From JAGLSB01 sp023135955 (lineage in GTDB: Bacteria; Bacteroidota; Bacteroidia; Bacteroidales; GCA-2748055), in NCBI GenBank assembly GCA_030673645.1, contig DAOVIO010000223.1, positions 1-5,579 of the forward strand: a stretch of DNA of 5,579 bases. Reading direction: 5' to 3'. Shown here piece after piece: positions 1 to 5,132 of this stretch. A program made the position numbers and the translations under genes. The notes below the pieces were generated by a model. It made no database searches, was not told the DNA's origin, and was given only the letters and a program-made list of their open reading frames with translations. Each line of letters opens with the position of its first letter. The stretch's first letter is position 1.

Positions 1-1142
1 CTACCCATTGCCAGCACCCACTTTCTCTCATTCTCTTCAGCAGGGTCTAATAGTGTTTTATAAAATGAAAATCCATCTGACTGATAACTTTCAGGAACCG
101 AAACTCCAGCAATATCGGCAAAGGTGGGTAACATATCGGTAAAATCTACAAGTGCATTACTGATGGTTCCTGAAGGGATTGTTCCAGGACAACTTGCTAT
201 CATTGGAGCATTTACACCGTTTTCTGTCAGGTAAGTTTTCCCTCCCCTAATGTTTATTCCATTCCGACTTCCAATAATACTTCCAGCCGTTCCATTATCT
301 GTAGTGAAAAATACTATAGTGTTTTCTCTAATTCCCAAATTATCCAACTCCTTAAGCAGTTTCCCAACAAGTATATCAACATAATGGATCATAGCCTTAT
401 GTTTATCCATTTTTTCTGTAACATCAGGTTCAACAGGAGTATGAACCAAGGGGCCATGAGGCAGAGTCATAGAATAGTATATAGCCATAGGCTCATCCTT
501 ATTTTCTCTTAAAAAATCGAGTATAAAATCATTGTACAGATCAGGCCCAAATTCCCCGGGATAAGTTTTACTACCTTCTTTTGAATGAATATATGGATCC
601 CAGTATCTTTTTTCAGTGACCTCTTCATTTCCTCCTTCAGCGCCTGTCCACATAAAATAATCGTCAAAACCAGCTCGTACCATAAGATCCGGTTCCAGTC
701 TGAAATCATTAACCTGCCATTTTCCCGTAGCAGCTGTTTTGTATCCGGCATCTCTTAGAAATTGAGCATAAGTGGGATTCATTGCAGGGTCGAATTTCGC
801 TCCATGTCCCCATCTGGGAACATCAAAATGATTTATCCAGCCGTGATTGTAAGGATATTGACCTGTTAAAAGTGTAACTCTGCTTGGAGTACACTGAGGC
901 ATGGAATACACATTATTAAATTTCATACCGGTTTCTGCCATTTTATCCAGATTCGGAGTTTGAATATCATCGGCTCCATAACCGGAAACCCATTCTTTGC
1001 CCATATCGTCGGCAAGAATGAAAATGATATTTGGCTTAGTTGACTCGTCTGACTGCTTTACCTGAGTATCACAAGCAGTAAAAGGTAAAATTGCAGCTAT
1101 CGATGCAAAAGCCAAAACCTTATTATCTCTCATAGTTTTCAT
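1..1142 (-). CDS. Cys-type S1 sulfatase lipoprotein (gene D), C-terminus cut by window edge
   Basis: This is a formylglycine-dependent sulfatase that hydrolyses sulfate esters, probably on a glycan. The reading frame is open for 380 codons to the left edge, so the last part of the protein is missing. The start at 1142 gives a signal peptide ending in a lipobox (L-P-F-T-A-C24), followed by the acidic and polar stretch DTQVKQSDES, so it is probably a lipoprotein. The alternative ATG nine bases downstream would also keep the lipobox. Visible active-site residues are D45-D46 (LADDMG), C84 in C-T-P-S-R, K141 (TGKWQ), H229 (LPHGP), D282-N283 (TTDNGT) and K302 (GGKTYLTENG). Gln143 stands where many S1 sulfatases have the His of GKWH. 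It is the last gene seen in a same-strand sulfatase cluster, 24 bases after copy C. Blocks such as RYWxP, FGPxxxxxFxxDF and DFTDxxPT are shared with B and C, so it is a distant paralog. Its substrate is unknown. Confidence 0.95.
   Translation of the reverse strand, partial: MKTMRDNKVLAFASIAAILPFTACDTQVKQSDESTKPNIIFILADDMGKEWVSGYGADDIQTPNLDKMAETGMKFNNVYSMPQCTPSRVTLLTGQYPYNHGWINHFDVPRWGHGAKFDPAMNPTYAQFLRDAGYKTAATGKWQVNDFRLEPDLMVRAGFDDYFMWTGAEGGNEEVTEKRYWDPYIHSKEGSKTYPGEFGPDLYNDFILDFLRENKDEPMAIYYSMTLPHGPLVHTPVEPDVTEKMDKHKAMIHYVDILVGKLLKELDNLGIRENTIVFFTTDNGTAGSIIGSRNGINIRGGKTYLTENGVNAPMIASCPGTIPSGTISNALVDFTDMLPTFADIAGVSVPESYQSDGFSFYKTLLDPAEENERKWVLAMG
879..893 (-). other. Sulfatase signature C-T-P-S-R of gene D
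   Basis: Codons 84 to 88 read C-T-P-S-R, followed by VTLLTGQY. This matches the classic Cys-type sulfatase motif (C-x-P-S/A-R), whose Cys is oxidised to the catalytic formylglycine. It shows that gene D is Cys-type, unlike copies B and C. Confidence 0.95.
1071..1142 (-). other. Lipoprotein signal peptide of gene D
   Basis: Residues 1 to 24 contain a basic start (MKTMRDNK), a hydrophobic core (VLAFASIAAILPF) and T-A-C24. The relaxed lipobox and the acidic residues after the Cys fit Bacteroidota lipoproteins. Whether the protein faces the periplasm or the cell surface cannot be decided from this. Confidence 0.8.
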
Positions 1143-1166
1143 ATTTGTCTTTTTTTCTAAAAAAAT
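1143..1166 (-). other. Spacer between copy C and gene D, A/T only except two bases
   Basis: These 24 bases separate the stop of copy C from the start of gene D. Read on the coding strand they hold a run of seven T, then AG, then seven A. The A-rich part before the ATG fits the leaders of Bacteroidota genes, which usually lack a Shine-Dalgarno sequence. There is no GC-rich stem, so I do not call a terminator, and there is too little room for a separate promoter. No remnant of the tail seen in copies A and B is present here. Confidence 0.6.
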
Positions 1167-2645
1167 TTAATCTTCACTATAAAACACCCAATCCTTATGG
1201 TTATGCAAATGTTTATCCATTGTTGCCGGTGATGTATAATCCTGATAAAAGGATTTGCCTTTTCTGGATTGCCAGAATGGATGATCTTCTGTAACAGGTT
1301 TAAACTGCTTGAGGACTTCCAGCATTTCTGCCTTTGCTTCCTGATGTTCGGGCATATTTTCAGCTCTCACATATCCTTCCCGGAATCGATTTTCTCCTGT
1401 ATAAAGGAATCGTCCTTCGGGTAATCCGAGCATAGGATTAACAACTTCGAGAAGGTGATTCTTTGTTCTTAGCACCTGACTGGTAGAAATATAACCATAA
1501 ATCCAATCGCGATGAGAATCTGTTTCACCACTTAGAAAAGGAACCAGGCTTTGTCCGCCAAATTCATATCCTTCCGGGAGTTCGGCACCGGCCAATTCAA
1601 CAAGTGTTGGGGCAATATCGGTAAAGTCTGTCAGTTCATCGCTGGCACCTCTTTTTATTACATGGGCACCTGAAATAATATTTACAATATGACAACCTCT
1701 TTCTATACCTCTTGTTTTAGCAGTAACTGCAGTTCCATTATCTGACAAGAATATGATAACAGTATTGTCGGCAATTTCAAGATCCATAACTTTCTGAACG
1801 ATATTTCCCATAAGGTAGTCTATATATTCAACCAGTGATTTAAATCGTGCAGCATTTTCTTCAGCATTAGATTTGCCCATTTCACCTACTTCACCTCTAA
1901 AAGGATTAGTAGTAACTCCCAATCTGGTACCATGAGGGGCAACTGTTGGCCAATATGCAAAAAAAGGTTTATTTTTTTTCACAGATCTTTCCATAAAGTC
2001 CATCAGGAAATTAGCATTTACTTCAGGGCCAAAATCATCTGCTTTAGTATATAAAACCTTTCCATTTTGAATAATTCCCGGATGCCAGTATCTGGAAATA
2101 GTAGTTTCATTCTCCATTCCTCCATTCCAGCCTTTGTAATTATCGCAGGCTTCCATATAAGATTCTGACGACCATATACTATATTCTTCAAATCCGCCCA
2201 ACTCTTCATAAGGTCTTATTGAACCCTCATGCCATTTCCCTGCAATGGCAGTTGCATAACCGGCATCTTTTAGAATTTTTCCAAATGAAAGATGATCTTC
2301 TAGAAATAAATTACTCCTCTCATTTATCCACATTCCGTTTTGATAGACTCCAGTAGTATTTGCATACTTTCCTGTTACCAGTTCAACCCTTGAAGGAGCT
2401 GACATTGCCGCCGCATAGCTGGTTTTAAACATCACTCCATTTTCAGCGAGCTTATCAATATTAGGGGTATTACCGGCATGCTCAAATCCTTTTGGTGTAT
2501 GAGGCGCATAACAACTGAACATATCGGGTGAAACATCATCGGTTAAAACAACTATAATGTTTGGCTGCTCATTAGTAGCCGTGCAAGAACTCAGCCCTAG
2601 TAAACCTGCACTTAATCCTAAACCTAAAATTTTAGTAGAATTCAT
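1167..2645 (-). CDS. Ser-type S1 sulfatase, lipoprotein form without T9SS tail (copy C)
   Basis: This complete 492-residue sulfatase is predicted to cleave sulfate esters after its Ser82 is converted to formylglycine. Active-site residues seen are D36-D37 (LTDDVS), S82 in S-A-P-S-R, R86, K137 and H139 (GKWHE), H238 (APHG), D302-N303 (SDNGT) and K310, by spacing to the downstream ISGAxVI block. The start at 2645 gives a signal peptide with the lipobox L-S-S-C21, so it is probably membrane-anchored. It aligns without gaps to residues 1-490 of the downstream-coordinate neighbour copy B (430 of 490 identical by eye), then stops at YSED where B continues for 330 residues. The length of about 490 is normal for a sulfatase domain alone, so this is a complete enzyme and not a broken gene. 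It starts 12 bases after copy B and is probably in the same operon. Relative to B it is clearly more basic. Its substrate cannot be named. Confidence 0.96.
   Translation of the reverse strand: MNSTKILGLGLSAGLLGLSSCTATNEQPNIIVVLTDDVSPDMFSCYAPHTPKGFEHAGNTPNIDKLAENGVMFKTSYAAAMSAPSRVELVTGKYANTTGVYQNGMWINERSNLFLEDHLSFGKILKDAGYATAIAGKWHEGSIRPYEELGGFEEYSIWSSESYMEACDNYKGWNGGMENETTISRYWHPGIIQNGKVLYTKADDFGPEVNANFLMDFMERSVKKNKPFFAYWPTVAPHGTRLGVTTNPFRGEVGEMGKSNAEENAARFKSLVEYIDYLMGNIVQKVMDLEIADNTVIIFLSDNGTAVTAKTRGIERGCHIVNIISGAHVIKRGASDELTDFTDIAPTLVELAGAELPEGYEFGGQSLVPFLSGETDSHRDWIYGYISTSQVLRTKNHLLEVVNPMLGLPEGRFLYTGENRFREGYVRAENMPEHQEAKAEMLEVLKQFKPVTEDHPFWQSRKGKSFYQDYTSPATMDKHLHNHKDWVFYSED
2388..2402 (-). 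other. Sulfatase signature S-A-P-S-R of copy C
   Basis: Codons 82 to 86 read S-A-P-S-R, followed by VELVTGKY. This is the Ser-type form of the motif. In bacteria, Ser-type sulfatases are matured by the anaerobic radical SAM enzyme anSME and not by the oxygen-dependent FGE, so the host is expected to have anSME. Confidence 0.93.
2583..2645 (-). other. Lipoprotein signal peptide of copy C
   Basis: Residues 1 to 21 read as a short basic start (MNSTK), a hydrophobic Gly/Leu-rich core and the lipobox L-S-S-C21, followed by TATNEQ. Cleavage by signal peptidase II before Cys21 would leave a lipid-anchored sulfatase. The aligned residue in copy B is Tyr21, one base change away. Confidence 0.85.
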
Positions 2646-2657
2646 TTGTAGTATTCT
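2646..2657 (-). other. 12-base spacer between copies B and C
   Basis: On the coding strand this reads AGAATACTACAA between the stop of copy B and the ATG of copy C. It matches the spacer between copies A and B at 9 of 12 positions and has the same length. It is part of the 2475-base repeat. It is purine-rich and has no Shine-Dalgarno sequence. Confidence 0.85.
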
Positions 2658-5120
2658 TTAGTAAATAGTCTTTATTAGTTTGAACGTTTTATGGTCCTGT
2701 CCAGTATTCAGATGTAAAATATAGATCCCCTGTTCCAAAGAAGAAATATCCATTTCACATATATTTCCCTGAATAGATTCCAGCATTAAAAGTCTTCCAT
2801 TTGCATCTGTTATCCTCGCTTCAGATTTACTCCATTTTGTTTCAATATTCAACTTATCCTTCACAGGATTTGGATAAATAACGACCTCATTATTATCTTC
2901 GTAATCAGCAAAACCTAGTTTCACTACCTGTATAATTAATGTGGTATCTTTTAGATGTTCAAAAAGAAATGATACCTGGTTATAATCATCTCTGTATGCA
3001 ACAATATCATACACTATATTAAGAGGGAGCTCGTAAAATGTTGCCATACCGAGGGAATTGGTAATCAGACTATCGTTTCCGACTTTTACCAGGGCATTAT
3101 TTATCGGTGTTGAATTTCTTTTTAGTTGTACCTTTAGTGTTGCGCTAATCTTTTCCATTACCAAAGAAATGCTCATTTCATCGGGTATATTTACTATGGT
3201 ATCAATGCTTCTATAATCCGTTTTTGACAGAGACATTAAATGAGTTCCATGCAGCATTGAGAATTCAGCATAACCATTAATATCTGTGATATGCTCTTCA
3301 TCGTAAATATTTACCCCTACTCCCATTATTGGTTTTTCCGATTCCAGTTCACTAACATCAAGACTGAAGGGAAACAGAATCTGCTCCATAGCTATAGTGA
3401 AAATTGTGTCTTTATTAATCAGAATATTTTCACCAATAATATTTGAATAGCCATCAATTATGGTTGAATAAGAATAATTACCAAGAATAAGATCCTCAAA
3501 AAATACATAAGAGCTATCATTTAATTCCTTTTCAATATCATTAAAGGAAAAGCTACCAAAACCTAAGCCTTCTCCACTTTTTGAGTCGGTCAGATAAAAT
3601 CCGACCTGATATTTTTGTAAATCTAAGCTGTCCAAAGTGCTAAAGCCTTCATTATAGAAAACCCAATCCTGATGATTATGCAAATGTTTATTCATTGTTG
3701 CCGGTGAGGTATAGTCCTGATAAAAGGTAATACCTTTATCGGTTTGCCAGAATGGATGATCTTCCTTGATAGGTTTAAATTGCTTGAGAATTTCCAGCAT
3801 TTCGGTACGCGCTTCCTGATGTTCCGAGCTATCCTCAGCTCTCACATATCCTTCCCTAAATCGATTTTCTCCTGTATAAAGGAATCGCCCTTCAGGTAAT
3901 CCGAGCATAGGATTAACCACTTCGAGCAGGTAATTTTTTGTTCTTAGCAACTGACTGGTTGAGATATAACCGTAAATCCAATCGCGATGGGAATCTGTTT
4001 CACCACTAAGAAAAGGAACAAGGCTTTGACCACCAAACTCATATCCTACGGGCAGATCTGCACCGGCAAGTTCTACCAGTGTTGGGGCAATATCTGTAAA
4101 GTCTGTCAGTTCATCGCTGGCACCCCTTTCTATAACTCCTGCTCCTGATATAATATTTACAATATGACATCCTCTTTCTACACCCCTTGTTTTAGCAGTT
4201 ACTGCCGTTCCATTATCGGATAAGAATATGATAATAGTATTTTCGGCAATTCCAAGATCCTCCACTTTCTGAACGATATTCCCCATTAGGTAGTCGATAT
4301 ATTCAACCAACGATTTAAACCGAGCTGCCTTTTCTTCAGAATCTGAAGCTCCCATCTCTCCAACCTCACCCCTGAAAGGATTTGTGGTGACACCAAGTCT
4401 TGTACCATGAGGAGCAACGGTTGGCCAATAAGCGAAGAAGGGTTTATTTTCCATCACAGAGGTCTCCATGAAGTCCATTAGGAAATTGGCATTCACTTCC
4501 GGACCAAAATCATCCGGCTCAGTATATAGAACTTTCCCGTTCTGAATAATCCCTGGATGCCAGTATCTGGAAACCGTAGTTTCATTCTCCATTCCGCCAT
4601 CCCAACCTACATAATTATCGCAAGCCTCCATATAAGATTCCGACGACCAGATGCTATATTCTTCAAAGCCACCCAACTCTTCATAAGGTCTTATTGCGCC
4701 TTCATGCCACTTTCCTGCAATTGCTGTAGCGTAGCCTGCATCTTTTAAAATTTTACCAAATGAAAGATGGTCCTCAAGAAATAAATTGCTCCTTTCGTTT
4801 ACCCACATGCCGTTCTGATAAACTCCAGTTGTATTTGCATACTTTCCTGTTACCAATTCAACCCTTGACGCAGCCGACATGGCAGATGCATAGCTGGTTT
4901 TAAACATAACTCCATTTTCTGCAAGCTTATCAATATTGGGAGTGTTTCCGGCATGTTCAATTCCTTTTGGAGTATATGGGGAATAACAGCTGAACATATC
5001 CGGTGAAACGTCATCAGTTAAGACAAGGATGATATTGGGTTTCTCAATACTGGCAGGGTATGCGCTGGAACTTAATAATCCTGCTCCTAGTCCGAAAACA
5101 ATGATCTTAGGGTAGTTCAT
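2658..5120 (-). CDS. Ser-type S1 sulfatase with beta-sandwich modules and T9SS sorting tail (copy B)
   Basis: This complete 820-residue secreted sulfatase has, in order: a Sec signal peptide (about 1-20), a sulfatase domain (about 27-490), a short linker, three tandem Ig-like modules (about 503-735) and a T9SS type A sorting domain (about 746-820, starting VVIYPNP and ending LIKTIY). Active-site residues are all present: D36-D37, S82, R86, K137, H139, H238, D302-N303 and K310. The signature is S-A-A-S-R, with Ala in place of the usual Pro, a variant tolerated in the general (C/S)-x-(P/A)-x-R pattern. The signal peptide has no Cys, so the protein should cross the inner membrane by Sec and the outer membrane by T9SS, ending on the surface or outside. 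Formylglycine formation would occur in the cytoplasm before export. It lies 12 bases from each neighbour in a tandem array with copies A and C. The substrate is unknown, probably a sulfated polysaccharide. Confidence 0.96.
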   Translation of the reverse strand: MNYPKIIVFGLGAGLLSSSAYPASIEKPNIILVLTDDVSPDMFSCYSPYTPKGIEHAGNTPNIDKLAENGVMFKTSYASAMSAASRVELVTGKYANTTGVYQNGMWVNERSNLFLEDHLSFGKILKDAGYATAIAGKWHEGAIRPYEELGGFEEYSIWSSESYMEACDNYVGWDGGMENETTVSRYWHPGIIQNGKVLYTEPDDFGPEVNANFLMDFMETSVMENKPFFAYWPTVAPHGTRLGVTTNPFRGEVGEMGASDSEEKAARFKSLVEYIDYLMGNIVQKVEDLGIAENTIIIFLSDNGTAVTAKTRGVERGCHIVNIISGAGVIERGASDELTDFTDIAPTLVELAGADLPVGYEFGGQSLVPFLSGETDSHRDWIYGYISTSQLLRTKNYLLEVVNPMLGLPEGRFLYTGENRFREGYVRAEDSSEHQEARTEMLEILKQFKPIKEDHPFWQTDKGITFYQDYTSPATMNKHLHNHQDWVFYNEGFSTLDSLDLQKYQVGFYLTDSKSGEGLGFGSFSFNDIEKELNDSSYVFFEDLILGNYSYSTIIDGYSNIIGENILINKDTIFTIAMEQILFPFSLDVSELESEKPIMGVGVNIYDEEHITDINGYAEFSMLHGTHLMSLSKTDYRSIDTIVNIPDEMSISLVMEKISATLKVQLKRNSTPINNALVKVGNDSLITNSLGMATFYELPLNIVYDIVAYRDDYNQVSFLFEHLKDTTLIIQVVKLGFADYEDNNEVVIYPNPVKDKLNIETKWSKSEARITDANGRLLMLESIQGNICEMDISSLEQGIYILHLNTGQDHKTFKLIKTIY
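2661..2885 (-). other. T9SS type A C-terminal sorting domain of copy B
   Basis: Residues about 746-820 follow the Por secretion tail pattern: I-Y-P-N-P, D-K-L-N-I-E, an I-T-D-A-N-G-R-L turn, D-I-S-S-L, G-I-Y-I-L-H-L and a final K-L-I-K. In the T9SS this domain directs passage across the outer membrane and is then cut off, often with attachment to the cell surface. Confidence 0.93.
2916..3614 (-). other. Three tandem beta-sandwich-like modules in copy B
   Basis: Residues about 503-582, 583-658 and 659-735 can be laid over one another. Each has a variable first half, then a Gly- or Phe-containing strand (FFEDLILGNYSY, GYAEFSMLHGTHL, GMATFYELPLNIVY), an aromatic 'GY/DY' position and a closing hydrophobic strand (FTIAMEQI, ISLVMEKI, LIIQVVKL). 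This resembles the carboxypeptidase-regulatory, CnaB or PEGA class of Ig-like folds. They could be spacers or glycan-binding modules. The third is also present in the visible part of copy A. The domain family is my inference from pattern alone. Confidence 0.6.
4863..4877 (-). other. Variant sulfatase signature S-A-A-S-R of copy B
   Basis: Codons 82 to 86 read S-A-A-S-R, followed by VELVTGKY exactly as in copy C. The third position is Ala (GCT) where copy C has Pro (CCT), a single-base difference. Maturases are known to accept Pro or Ala at this place, so I infer the enzyme is still matured. Confidence 0.9.
5061..5120 (-). other. Sec signal peptide of copy B (no lipobox)
   Basis: Residues 1 to 20 hold MNYPK, a hydrophobic core and the stretch S-S-S-A20 before YPASIEKPN. 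Cleavage by signal peptidase I after Ala20 or a few residues later is plausible; the exact site is uncertain. No Cys is present, in contrast to copy C, which agrees with T9SS cargo normally carrying type I signal peptides. Confidence 0.75.
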
Positions 5121-5132
5121 TCGTCGTTTTCT
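5121..5132 (-). other. 12-base spacer between copies A and B
   Basis: On the coding strand this reads AGAAAACGACGA, between the stop of copy A and the ATG of copy B. It is homologous in length and sequence to the spacer between B and C, which shows that the duplicated unit spans the gene junction. Confidence 0.85.

Larger units (their letters stand above)
1174..3104 (-). repeat. Tandem 2475-base repeat, first window copy (C head plus B tail)
   Basis: This interval matches about 3649-5579 in the same orientation at a constant offset of 2475 bases. It covers the whole of copy C except its last codons, the 12-base spacer and the last 148 codons of copy B. Scattered substitutions, mostly third-position, give roughly 80-90% base identity in stretches compared by eye, and no indel was seen. 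Homology on the left side ends where copy C reads GAA-GAT-TAA and copy B reads GAA-GGC. Confidence 0.85.

Noticed and set aside
509..751. 80-codon minus-strand reading frame inside gene D
   Set aside because: It lies in another frame of a gene whose own frame is intact with all sulfatase motifs. The peptide resembles nothing known to me.
1143..1166. T7-AG-A7 run as a terminator or phase-variable tract
   Set aside because: There is no GC stem and the loop would be two bases. Seven-base runs in an AT-rich spacer are expected by chance, and there is no evidence of length variation.
1621..1649. A 29-base exact match between copies B and C as evidence of gene conversion
   Set aside because: Identity is patchy along the pair, but short exact tracts are expected at 80-90% identity under protein constraint. 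A formal conversion test on more copies would be needed.
2018..2209. 63-codon minus-strand reading frame inside copy C
   Set aside because: Shadow of the copy C frame, which is well supported by motifs and by its paralog.
2646..2657. Promoters in the intergenic gaps
   Set aside because: Gaps of 12 and 24 bases leave no room for the Bacteroidota -33/-7 promoter except inside coding sequence, and no convincing match was seen.
4557..4748. 63-codon plus-strand reading frame antisense to copy B
   Set aside because: Only plus-strand candidate; lies wholly opposite the sulfatase domain, with a Cys-rich peptide of no recognisable family.
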